Below are positions 28,049 through 35,630 of a stretch of DNA of 46,937 nt, one piece after another. Position 1 is the first letter of the stretch, and every line of letters begins with the position of its first letter. Position numbers and translations under genes: made by a program. This DNA is from Acidimicrobiales bacterium (lineage in GTDB: Bacteria; Actinomycetota; Acidimicrobiia; Acidimicrobiales; RAAP-2). The stretch is taken from assembly GCA_015478655.1 (NCBI GenBank), contig JADMIJ010000025.1, positions 1 through 46,937 on the forward strand. The letters are read 5' to 3'. Below the pieces are notes generated by a model. The model was not told where the DNA came from. It did not search any database and worked only from the letters and a program-made list of their open reading frames with translations.

Positions 28049-28557
28049 CGCGGGCCGAGCCGCCCGTCGACCACCGGCTCGAAGAGGAGGCACTGCGCGC
28101 CCTGTCCACCGCCTACGCCGCCGCTGTCGATACGTGCGACGGCGCCTTACTGGCCTCGCTCTTCGTGCCCGAAGGCGAACTGGTGGTGCCGAACTACCCC
28201 GACGACCTCCGCCCGACCATCACCCGCACGGGACACGAGGCGCTCCGCCAGCTGCCGGATGGGCTGCGGCGCTACCACCGGACCTTGCACCAAGTGTCCA
28301 ACCACAGCTACGCCATCGAGGGTGACCGGGCCACGGGCGACGTGCAGTGCGTCGCCCACCACGTGACCGGCACCGGCGGTCGGGCCGAGGACGGAGGGGC
28401 GGGGACCGATTCGGTGTGGTTCATCCGCTACCGCGACGAGTACCGGCGCACCGGTGCCGGGTGGAGGATCGAGCGCCGCCAGCTGCATCTGCTGTGGGTC
28501 GAGGAGCGGCCCGTGGCCGTGCTGGGAGAGGTTCCTCCGGGCCGGGGCCCGGGGTAG
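28045..28557 (+). CDS. SnoaL-like / NTF2-fold protein
   Basis: 170 residues with the SnoaL_4 pattern (LEEEALRALSTAYAAAVDTCD, LFVPEGELVVPN, YHRTLHQVSNHSYAIEGDRA, WFIRYRDEYRRTGAGWRIERR). These small cone-shaped domains act as isomerases, dehydratases or binding proteins. The start codon overlaps the LLM oxidoreductase stop, making a coupled pair. Confidence 0.88.
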   Translation: MTRAEPPVDHRLEEEALRALSTAYAAAVDTCDGALLASLFVPEGELVVPNYPDDLRPTITRTGHEALRQLPDGLRRYHRTLHQVSNHSYAIEGDRATGDVQCVAHHVTGTGGRAEDGGAGTDSVWFIRYRDEYRRTGAGWRIERRQLHLLWVEERPVAVLGEVPPGRGPG

Positions 28558-28575
28558 AGGGCCGACGGGGCCAGG

Positions 28576-30093
28576 TCAGACCGCCGGCACCGGTTGGGGA
28601 GGCGGCGGGCCCACATAGCGGGCCGCCGGTCTGATCAGCCGATTGTCGTCCGCCTGCTCCATGATGTGGGCGGCCCAGCCGATGGTGCGGCTCGAGGCGA
28701 AGGTCGGGGTGAACATCTCCCGGGGAATGCCACAGCTGTGCATGACCACACCGGCGAAGAATTCGACGTTGGTGTACAGCTGGCGACCGGGCTTCAACTC
28801 GGCCAGCACCTCCACGGTGGTCTGTTCCACCTGTTGGGCGAAGTCGAACAGTTCGCCTCCGATCTCCCGGGCCACATCCCGGAGGAAGACAGAGCGGGGA
28901 TCGTCCGTCTTGTACACGCGGTGGCCGAATCCCATGATCCGGTCGCCCCGGGTCACGGCGCGGCGGATCCAGGCCTCGGCCCGCTCGGGAGTGCCGATGG
29001 CATCGAGCATGTCGAGGGCCCGGCTCGGAGCACCTCCGTGGAGGGGCCCCGACAGCGCTCCGATGGCTCCGACCGTGGCCGCGGCCAGATCGGCGCCCGT
29101 CGACGCGATGACCCGGGCGGCGAACGTGGAGGCATTGAAACCGTGGTCGATGGTGAGCACCAGGTACTGCTCGATGGCCCGGACATGGGTGGCCGGCGCC
29201 TCTTCGCCCGTGAGCATCCACAGGTAGTTGGCCGCATAGGAAAGGTCGTCCCGGGGGTCCACGGGGTCCTTGCCGTTGCGGAGGCGGAAGAGCGCGGTGA
29301 GGATGGTCGGGACGACGGCGCACAGGTGAAGGGCCTGGGAGCGCAGGGCGGCGTGGTCGATGTCGAGGGTCGGGCGCCAGCCCCGTTCGGCCCCGAGGAT
29401 GGAGATCGCCGTGCGCAGGCCGTCGAGGGGCGTGCCCATGGCGGCCAGCGAGGGAAGCTGTCCCGTCAACCCTTCGGGGATGCCCCGCAGGGAGGCCACC
29501 TCCTCGGCGAACCCGGCGGCACCGGTGCGGTCGGGCAGAGCGCCGTCGAACAGCAGCTGCCACACATCCTCCAGCGACCGCCGGGCGGCCAGGTCGACCG
29601 CCGAGTACTGGCGGTAGTGGAAGAACCCCTCCCGGCCGCGGACGTCACCGACCGAGGTCTCGGCCACCACCACGCCCTCGAGCCCGCGGGGAACGTCGGT
29701 GCCGGCCTCGTCGGCGGGCCGGATCTGGGCCACGGTCAACAGGTCCCGCAGCGAGACCACGCCCACCAGGTCGCCGTGGTCGACGACGGGAAGGTGCCGG
29801 TAGTGGTGGTGGGTCAAGCCGGACCAGGCGGCGCCGACCTCATCGCCGAGCCCGAGGACGTCGGGGTCCGCCGTCATCCAGCGTCGAACCGACTCGTTGC
29901 GCGGGTCGATCCTGGTGGCCGCGGCCCGCAACAGGTCCCGCTCGGTGAGGATCCCCACGATGGCGCGCCGGTCGGTCACGACCACCGACCCGATCTGACG
30001 GTCGTTCATCAGTGCGGTGGCCTCGGTCAGGGTGGCGTCGACGGGACAGGTCACGGGGGGAGAGGACATCAAGTCCTGGACGGCAGTGGCCAC
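28576..30093 (-). CDS. Citrate/2-methylcitrate synthase with N-terminal CBS-domain pair
   Basis: 505 residues from GTG 30093; AAGGAG lies 5 nt upstream of this codon but only a base from the alternative GTG 30099, so 30093 is preferred. Two CBS motifs cover residues 1-123 (VQDLMSSPPVTCPVDATL; WMTADPDVLGLGDEV; HLPVVDHGDLVGVVSLRDL), normally sensors of adenine nucleotides. The synthase domain follows from about 138, with His352 (GPLHGGA), His391 (FGHRVY) and Glu444 (NVEFFAG) where the common motif has Asp. It condenses an acyl-CoA with oxaloacetate by family inference; the acyl chain is unknown. Confidence 0.9.
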   Translation of the reverse strand: MATAVQDLMSSPPVTCPVDATLTEATALMNDRQIGSVVVTDRRAIVGILTERDLLRAAATRIDPRNESVRRWMTADPDVLGLGDEVGAAWSGLTHHHYRHLPVVDHGDLVGVVSLRDLLTVAQIRPADEAGTDVPRGLEGVVVAETSVGDVRGREGFFHYRQYSAVDLAARRSLEDVWQLLFDGALPDRTGAAGFAEEVASLRGIPEGLTGQLPSLAAMGTPLDGLRTAISILGAERGWRPTLDIDHAALRSQALHLCAVVPTILTALFRLRNGKDPVDPRDDLSYAANYLWMLTGEEAPATHVRAIEQYLVLTIDHGFNASTFAARVIASTGADLAAATVGAIGALSGPLHGGAPSRALDMLDAIGTPERAEAWIRRAVTRGDRIMGFGHRVYKTDDPRSVFLRDVAREIGGELFDFAQQVEQTTVEVLAELKPGRQLYTNVEFFAGVVMHSCGIPREMFTPTFASSRTIGWAAHIMEQADDNRLIRPAARYVGPPPPQPVPAV

Positions 30094-30182
30094 GGGCACT
30101 CCTTGGTTCGAGCGGCCGGGTGCCGCCCATCGGTTTTCGCTATTCGTTCTTGTTCAGTGTGCCTGCGCCGGGAAGGGTTGTA

Positions 30183-30208
30183 AATGTTGATCAAGTCAAT
30201 GTCGATCA
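30183..30208. promoter_or_regulatory. Direct repeat AATGTYGATCA, candidate operator
   Basis: AATGTTGATCA (30183-30193) and AATGTCGATCA (30198-30208) repeat with 15-bp spacing in the 285-bp region between the divergent CBS-citrate synthase and CoA-ligase genes, an unusually AT-rich patch. A regulator of one or both transcripts may bind; the HTH-citrate synthase encoded nearby is one candidate. Confidence 0.4.
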
Positions 30209-30378
30209 CAAGGAACCGGGCCCGGCCGGCGGGTCACTGCGCACTTGGGGTCCGGACCACCCCGGGAGCCTGCGACTCTGCGGGTTATCCTGCGCACCCG
30301 CTGGACTGCCGGCCATCATCGACGGCCTGCGTGAACGGGTAGGCCGGCGCCTGGCCACCCGATGAGAGGATGTGAGCG

Positions 30379-31761
30379 ATGGCCATCGGACTCCGGCGCC
30401 CCTGGAACGCCGTGGACTTCGACGACCTCGCCCGCCTGTTCCGCCCTCCACCGGAGTACTTCGAGCGGGAGTGGTTCGTCGGGCCCGAGGAGATCGACCG
30501 GCTCAAGCTCAGCCGGTTGCGCGATCGCGCCGACCGGGCCTACCGGGTCCCCTTCTTCCGCCGCCTCTGGGATGCCAACGGGTTCGACCCGCGGGACCTC
30601 CGGAGCCTGGACGATATGGCCCATGTCCCGACCTACACCGTGGATGATCTCCGCATCAACATCGAGGAGCATCCTCCCTATGGTGACTACCAGGGCGTCT
30701 CCGCCGATGATGCCGTACGGGAGCCGCTGCGCATCCACATGTCGGGCGGCACCACTGGGGAGCCCCGGCCCACGCTCTATACGCAGTGGGACCGGGGGGT
30801 GTCCGGGGTCCTCAACGCCCGCGGCATGTACATGCAGGGACTGCGGCCGGGGGATGTGGTGGTCAACAGTTGGGCCTACGGCCTGCACAACGGCGCCTTC
30901 AGTTTCGACGAGGCCCTGCAGCGCTGGATGAACTGCCTGGTGATCACGGCGAGCACCGGGGCGGTGACCAGCACGGCCAAGCAACTGGACCTGGCCCGTC
31001 GCTTCGGGGCCGCCGCCATCCTCACCACGGGGGACCACTTGGTGCGCATCGCCGAGGAGGCCCGGTCTATGGGACTCGACCCCAAGCGCGACCTCTCCAT
31101 CCGGGCGTTGGCCACCAATGTCGGCAACGAGGAGCTCCTCGAGGAGATCTTCGGGATCCCGGCCTACGCCACCTACGGGTTCCACGAGGTCGGGACGGTG
31201 GCTGTGGAGTGTCCCGCCAAGGAAGGGCTGCATATCTTCGAGGACGCCTTCCATGTCCGCGTGGTCGACGTGGAGACCGGCGAGCCGCTCCCGGACGGGG
31301 AGACCGGCGCGCTGGTCGTCACCGAGTGCTACAAGACCGGGAGCCCGCAGTTCGGGTACAACATCATGGACCTCTCCAAGCTCTATCCACGGGAGCGCTG
31401 CTCGTGCGGCAGCTGGCTCCGTCGGATGGGCCGCTTCGCCGGGCGGGGCGACACCATGGTCAAGTTGCGCGGTGTCAATGTGTGGCCCGAAGGGATCGGC
31501 CGGATCGCCACGTCGGTGGAGGGAACCATCCCCGACTACTTCGTGCGCGCCATCTCCGCGGACGGTAGGGACCAACTGGTCGTCTCGGTGGCCAGCAACG
31601 CTGCGCCCGATCGGCACGACGAGCTGCAGGCCACCATCGAGCGGCGGTTGCGGGACCAGTTGGGTGTGGGGATCGGAGTCGAGATCGTCGCCCCCGGGTC
31701 GCTCGACCAGTTCACGGGGCAGGCCACAGGCAAAGCCAAGCGGTTCCGCGATGACCGCTAG
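30379..31761 (+). CDS. PaaK-like phenylacetate--CoA ligase family protein
   Basis: 460 residues. AMP-forming acyl/aryl-CoA ligase: Thr/Gly loop MSGGTTGEPRPTLYT (121-135), YATYGFHEVGTVAVECP, and TGALVVTECYKTGSPQFGYN followed by YPRERCSCGSWLRRMGRF and the C-terminal MVKLRGVNVWPEGI as in PaaK. Substrate not predictable: carboxylic acid plus ATP and CoA gives acyl-CoA. No paa ring-cleavage genes are present. The downstream amidohydrolase and HTH-citrate synthase follow on the same strand. Confidence 0.88.
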   Translation: MAIGLRRPWNAVDFDDLARLFRPPPEYFEREWFVGPEEIDRLKLSRLRDRADRAYRVPFFRRLWDANGFDPRDLRSLDDMAHVPTYTVDDLRINIEEHPPYGDYQGVSADDAVREPLRIHMSGGTTGEPRPTLYTQWDRGVSGVLNARGMYMQGLRPGDVVVNSWAYGLHNGAFSFDEALQRWMNCLVITASTGAVTSTAKQLDLARRFGAAAILTTGDHLVRIAEEARSMGLDPKRDLSIRALATNVGNEELLEEIFGIPAYATYGFHEVGTVAVECPAKEGLHIFEDAFHVRVVDVETGEPLPDGETGALVVTECYKTGSPQFGYNIMDLSKLYPRERCSCGSWLRRMGRFAGRGDTMVKLRGVNVWPEGIGRIATSVEGTIPDYFVRAISADGRDQLVVSVASNAAPDRHDELQATIERRLRDQLGVGIGVEIVAPGSLDQFTGQATGKAKRFRDDR

Positions 31762-31763
31762 GA

Positions 31764-32693
31764 ATGCCCCTCCCTGGAGGTCTGACTTATGAGAACGGTG
31801 TTTCACGCGTGACGTTCGAGGTCCCGGCCGGCGGGGTGATCGACACCATGATGGGTCTCCCCGCCGCCGATCGCAGCTCGTGGCGCGACCCGCTCCTCCC
31901 GCTCCTCCGCGACACGGAGAGCCGGGAGACCTTCGAGCATGCGGCCGGCTACATGTTCCGCCAGCTGCCCGATACCGAGGGCGTGACCGAGGCCGCTCCG
32001 TTCCTCCTCGAGGCCATGGACACCCACCGCGTGCAGCGCGGGTTGGTTCCGGTGAGCTTCGAGGACGAGCGGGCCCGGGCCCTCGTGTCGGAGCATCCCC
32101 GACGGTTCTCGGGGACGTACCTGGTCGACCCGCACGCCGGCCCCGACGGGGTGGACGCCCTGCGCCGCGCCGCCACCGAGCTGGGCGTGGTGGCCGCCGT
32201 GGCCTTCCCTTGTGGGTACGTCCCCCAGGTGCCGGTCAACGACCACCGGATGTTCCCGCTCTACGAGGCCTGCGTCGACCTGGGCCTTCCTATCTGCATC
32301 AATGCCGGCGTCCCGGGGCCGAGAGTGCCGATGGCCCCGCAGCATGTGGAACTGTTCGACGAGGTGTGTTGGGCGTTCCCCGATCTCACCGTCGTGATGC
32401 GCCACGGGGGCGCACCGTGGTTCGAACTGGCGGTCATGCTGCTGCGGAAGTGGCCGAACCTCTACTACTCCACCAGCGGGTACGCGCCTCGTCGCTACCC
32501 GGAGGAGATCGTGTCCTTCGCCAACGGGTCCGGGGCGGACAAAGTGATCTTCGCCGGGTACTTCCCGGCGGGTCTCACCCTGGACCGGATCTTCGCCGAG
32601 CTCCCGGACGTGCCGCTCGCCCCGGCGGTGTGGCCCAAATTCCTCCGGGCCAACGCGCTGCGGGTCTTCTCTCTCGATGACGACCCGCCTTGA
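31764..32693 (+). CDS. Amidohydrolase_2-like protein lacking metal-binding motifs
   Basis: Up to 309 residues (ATG 31764) or 294 from GTG 31809. Barrel similar to amidohydrolase_2/ACMSD-like proteins (FEHAAGYMFRQLPD, GTYLVDPHAGPDGVDALRRA, FDEVCWAFPDLTVVMRHGGAPW, LYYSTSGYAPRRYPEEI). The usual IDxHxH is IDTMMG, the barrel His is CINAG, and the terminal ASDYP is AGYFP, so most metal ligands are absent. A GGAGG at 31776-31780 serves ATG 31789 of a seven-codon frame (MRTVFHA) whose TGA overlaps GTG 31809, so the real start may be 31809 by coupling. Confidence 0.78.
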   Translation: MPLPGGLTYENGVSRVTFEVPAGGVIDTMMGLPAADRSSWRDPLLPLLRDTESRETFEHAAGYMFRQLPDTEGVTEAAPFLLEAMDTHRVQRGLVPVSFEDERARALVSEHPRRFSGTYLVDPHAGPDGVDALRRAATELGVVAAVAFPCGYVPQVPVNDHRMFPLYEACVDLGLPICINAGVPGPRVPMAPQHVELFDEVCWAFPDLTVVMRHGGAPWFELAVMLLRKWPNLYYSTSGYAPRRYPEEIVSFANGSGADKVIFAGYFPAGLTLDRIFAELPDVPLAPAVWPKFLRANALRVFSLDDDPP

Positions 32694-32850
32694 CGGCCCC
32701 CACCCCCGATGAGTCGGCTCCGGGTGCGATCAGATCCGCACTCCCGACGTGAGCCGCTCGACCAGCACACGTCCCCGTCGTCCCGAACAACGGGCCCGTG
32801 CCGGCGGGTTCGGACCAGGTCGTTCGCAACCCGCAACCTAAGCTTCTCCG

Positions 32851-34125
32851 GTGACCCGGATGCTGGAGAGCGACGAGGCGGCCCGCCGGCTCGGTGTCAA
32901 GGTGACCACGCTGTATGCCTATGTGAGCCGGGGCATGCTGGTCTCCCATCGCTCCCCTTCGGGTCGTCGGAGCCTGTTCGACGTGGACGAGGTCGAGCGG
33001 CTGGCCCGACGGTCCAAGCAGGGCAAGGCGGTCGAGACCCGCATGGTCACGGTCACGACCGGAATCACCCACCTGACTGAGGACGGGCCCATCTACCGGG
33101 GCCGCCGGGCCACCCAGCTGGCCACCGAGTCCACCTACGAAGAGGTGGCCGAGTGGCTGTGGGAGCTGCCGCAAGCGGGAGCCGGCGATAGGGGTGGCCG
33201 GCGCCAGGACGCCGGCAACAGTCCCCATGAGCCGGCAGATGAGGAGTTGGCCTGGGTGCCGCTTCCGCTCGGACCGGCGCCGCACGTGGGATCGTCGGAC
33301 CGCATGAGTTGGGCCGTGGTGATGGCCGGCGCCCACGATCCCCTCCGTGCCGACCTGCGCCCCGAAGCGGTCGTCCGTACCGCTCGCCGGGTGGCAGCTT
33401 CCATGGTCAACGTCCTGCCACCACCCGGTGGAGGGAACGTGGGCGGCCAACCGGCCCCGGCCCGTCTTGTCCTGGACGACGGCACGGCTCGTGCCGGCTC
33501 GATGGCGGAGCGCTTGACCTTCCGCCTGAGCCCAGCCCCCACGGAACAACTCGTGCGGGGGGTGAACGCCGCCTTGATTCTCCTCGCCGACCACGAGCTG
33601 GCCACCTCCACCATGGCCGTGAGGGTGGCGGCATCCACTCGGGCGGACATTTGTGACGCGTTGCTGGCCGGCCTGGGGACAGTGGCCGGACCCCTCCACG
33701 GCGGCGCCAGCCAATTGGCCTATTCCCTGCTGGTCGAGGCGGAACGGAACGGCGTCGAACAGGCGCTCAACGACGCGCTCCGATGGCAGGGCTTTCTCCC
33801 CGGCTTCGGCCACACGGTCTACAAGAACGGCGACCCTCGCTTCGCCGTCCTGTGGGAGATGTTCAGGCAATTGGCCCCCGGCGCCAATCTCGACGTGGCC
33901 CGAGCTCTGATCGCGCTGGCAGGCGAGCACTCCATCCCACTTCCCAACGTCGACCTGGCCTTGGCCGCAATGACCTGGGCGACCGGGATGCCACCGGATG
34001 CCGGGCGGACGCTGTTTGCCGTGGCCCGGGTGGCCGGATGGGTGGCGCACTACCTCGAGGAGCTCGGGGAGCAGCCGCTCCGCTACCGCGCCCGAGCCGT
34101 CTACGCATCCTCGCATCGGGCCTGA
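32851..34125 (+). CDS. Citrate synthase family protein with N-terminal HTH DNA-binding domain
   Basis: 424 residues from GTG 32851 (or ATG 32860). Residues 1-58 form a MerR/excisionase-type helix-turn-helix (ESDEAARRLGVKVTTLYAYV, RSPSGRRSLFDVDEVERLA, each listed apart). The rest is a citrate synthase fold keeping His248 (ADHEL), His283 (PLHGGA), His321 (FGHTVY) and Asp368 (PNVDLA). The core loses the Arg of FGHRVY. Region 108-132 is a low-complexity insertion. It may be an acyl-CoA or oxaloacetate-responsive regulator, an enzyme, or both. Comparable HTH-citrate synthases exist in actinobacteria; I know of no established function. Confidence 0.87.
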   Translation: MTRMLESDEAARRLGVKVTTLYAYVSRGMLVSHRSPSGRRSLFDVDEVERLARRSKQGKAVETRMVTVTTGITHLTEDGPIYRGRRATQLATESTYEEVAEWLWELPQAGAGDRGGRRQDAGNSPHEPADEELAWVPLPLGPAPHVGSSDRMSWAVVMAGAHDPLRADLRPEAVVRTARRVAASMVNVLPPPGGGNVGGQPAPARLVLDDGTARAGSMAERLTFRLSPAPTEQLVRGVNAALILLADHELATSTMAVRVAASTRADICDALLAGLGTVAGPLHGGASQLAYSLLVEAERNGVEQALNDALRWQGFLPGFGHTVYKNGDPRFAVLWEMFRQLAPGANLDVARALIALAGEHSIPLPNVDLALAAMTWATGMPPDAGRTLFAVARVAGWVAHYLEELGEQPLRYRARAVYASSHRA

Positions 34126-34191
34126 GTTCAGCGTCGCCGGGCCTCCGTCGGCGGGCGGGCGAGGGGTGCGGGTTGGGCATACGCTCGGGCA

Positions 34192-35007
34192 ATGGCTCTT
34201 CCCGCACCCAACCCGGACCGCACGTGCCTGGTGACCGGAGCCTCGTCCGGCATCGGGGCGGAGATCGCGGGCCTGCTGGCCGGTCGCGGCCTCGGGGTGA
34301 CATTGGTGGCCCGGAGCGAGGCAAAGCTCGAGGCCCTGGCCGGGCAGCTGGCATCGAGGTACGGGGTCAGGACCGAAGTGATCGTGGCCGACCTCACCGA
34401 CGAGGGCTCTCGCCGCGCCGTCGTGAGCGGGCTCGAGGCTCGTTCACTGGCGGTCAGCGTGCTGGTCAACAACGCGGGCTTTTCTACCATGGGGCCGGTC
34501 TACCGCTCGGATCCGACCAAGGAACTGGCCATGGTGCGCACCGACGTCGAGGCGGTCGTCCATCTGTGCTCACTCTTCCTGCCCGGCATGGTCGAGCGGC
34601 GCAGTGGGGCGGTGCTCAATGTGAGCTCGACGGCCGCCTTCCAACCACTGCCCGGCCAGGCCGCTTATGGGGCCAGCAAGGCCTTCGTGCTCTCCTACAG
34701 CCACGCCCTCCGGGGCGAGTTGCGGTCGACAGGGGTAACGGTGACGGCGCTCTGCCCGGGCCCGGTCGAGACGGGATTCTCCGAAGCGGCAGGAATATCG
34801 GATGCGGAAGCCGCCGCCGCTCTGCCGAAGATCATGTGGATACCGGCGATGGAGGTGGCCAGGGCGGCAGTGTCCGGCATGGACGCCAACAAGGCGGTGG
34901 TCATTCCGGGCGCAGCCAATCGGATCTCAGCGGCCGCGGCCTGGCTTTCGCCGCGTAGTGTGCTCGTGCCCCTGGTGGCCATGCATCACCCGGCGCTGCG
35001 TCCCTGA
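34192..35007 (+). CDS. SDR family oxidoreductase (DltE-like)
   Basis: 271 residues. TGASSGIG (15-22), NNAG (LVNNAGFSTMGPV), catalytic Ser in NVSSTAAFQ and YGASK, then CPGPVETGF. The C-terminal extension with VIPGAANRISAAAAW is typical of the DltE/YqjQ-like group acting on lipid or acyl ketones. It is 66 bp after the HTH-citrate synthase and could share its transcript. Confidence 0.9.
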   Translation: MALPAPNPDRTCLVTGASSGIGAEIAGLLAGRGLGVTLVARSEAKLEALAGQLASRYGVRTEVIVADLTDEGSRRAVVSGLEARSLAVSVLVNNAGFSTMGPVYRSDPTKELAMVRTDVEAVVHLCSLFLPGMVERRSGAVLNVSSTAAFQPLPGQAAYGASKAFVLSYSHALRGELRSTGVTVTALCPGPVETGFSEAAGISDAEAAAALPKIMWIPAMEVARAAVSGMDANKAVVIPGAANRISAAAAWLSPRSVLVPLVAMHHPALRP

Positions 35008-35187
35008 CCCCGCCTGGTGTGGCTTCGGGTCGGAGCCTCGAACCCCTGGTCCGCAGACCGGCCTTGGTCCACCGGCACGCGGACGGTGGGACGACAGCCC
35101 GACGACAGCCCCATCTGGCCCTTGTGCAACGTGGCAGCGAGCCGGTACCGTAGGAGGGCTTCGGAAGTCTCATTTTCGGGGCGCTAG

Positions 35188-35258
35188 GACGAAAAAGGCA
35201 AACCCTCCGTGAGGGGGGGACGCAAAACCACGGGACTCCACGAGTCAGCCGGGCCGTC
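35188..35258 (+). ncRNA. Cyclic di-GMP-I (GEMM-I) riboswitch
   Basis: Core matches the GEMM-I consensus: AAGGCAAACC, a hairpin CCTCC-GTGA-GGGGG with a GNRA tetraloop, then GGGACGCAAAACCACGGG, a second stem GACT-CCACG-AGTC, AGCCGGG, and a closing helix GACG/CGTC. It lies 25 bp upstream of the anchored beta-helix gene, so c-di-GMP would tune synthesis of an extracellular protein, the usual logic of this class. Recognised by eye; a covariance search would settle it. Confidence 0.85.
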
Positions 35259-35282
35259 GAATCGGGTGCGCCAACGAAACCG

Positions 35283-35606
35283 GTGCAGACTGACGAGCCG
35301 CTCCAGCCCCTCGGGGACGGAGGGCAATTGGGGCATAGTTCTGGTCCGAAGCAGCACGGCTCTGCTCGCCCGCGGGTCCATCGCAGCGAACGTTTCACCA
35401 TCATCGCGGTGGTGACCGCAGCCGCACTCATCTCCGCGGTTGGGCTTACGGCAACGGCTGTCGAGCTCGACGCCACCACTCGCCCCGGCACTGCTCAGGC
35501 CAATGGAACGACCTCCGGATTCCAGGCACAGTCGCCGTCGGGTCCCGGGGCGGTACTGGCGACGAGCACTACGCCGCACGTCGGGACGGTACCGACGACG
35601 ACCTAG
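35283..35606 (+). CDS. N-terminal membrane anchor part of beta-helix protein (ends at in-frame amber)
   Basis: 107 residues from GTG 35283. A basic N-terminal region (PRVHRSERF) and one hydrophobic segment (TIIAVVTAAALISAVGLTAT) are followed by a Ser/Thr/Gly linker that stops at TAG 35604. The next long frame (35631-36944) is in the same phase and continues the Thr/Pro linker, so this looks like the export/anchor segment of one protein cut by a nonsense codon. Directly controlled by the GEMM-I riboswitch. Confidence 0.65.
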   Translation: MQTDEPLQPLGDGGQLGHSSGPKQHGSARPRVHRSERFTIIAVVTAAALISAVGLTATAVELDATTRPGTAQANGTTSGFQAQSPSGPGAVLATSTTPHVGTVPTTT

Positions 35607-35630
35607 CCGCCCACGGCGCCCGCAGGGGCG

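Noticed and set aside
28594..30183. 529-codon frame antisense to the CBS-citrate synthase
   Set aside because: His/Gly/Gln-rich shadow; the opposite strand carries clear catalytic motifs.
30379..35007. Phenylacetate degradation (paa) cluster
   Set aside because: Only the ligase resembles paaK; no oxygenase, isomerase or ring-cleavage genes are present.
35604..35606. TAG read as pyrrolysine
   Set aside because: No Pyl machinery seen, the site is in a low-complexity linker, and nothing suggests a catalytic residue.
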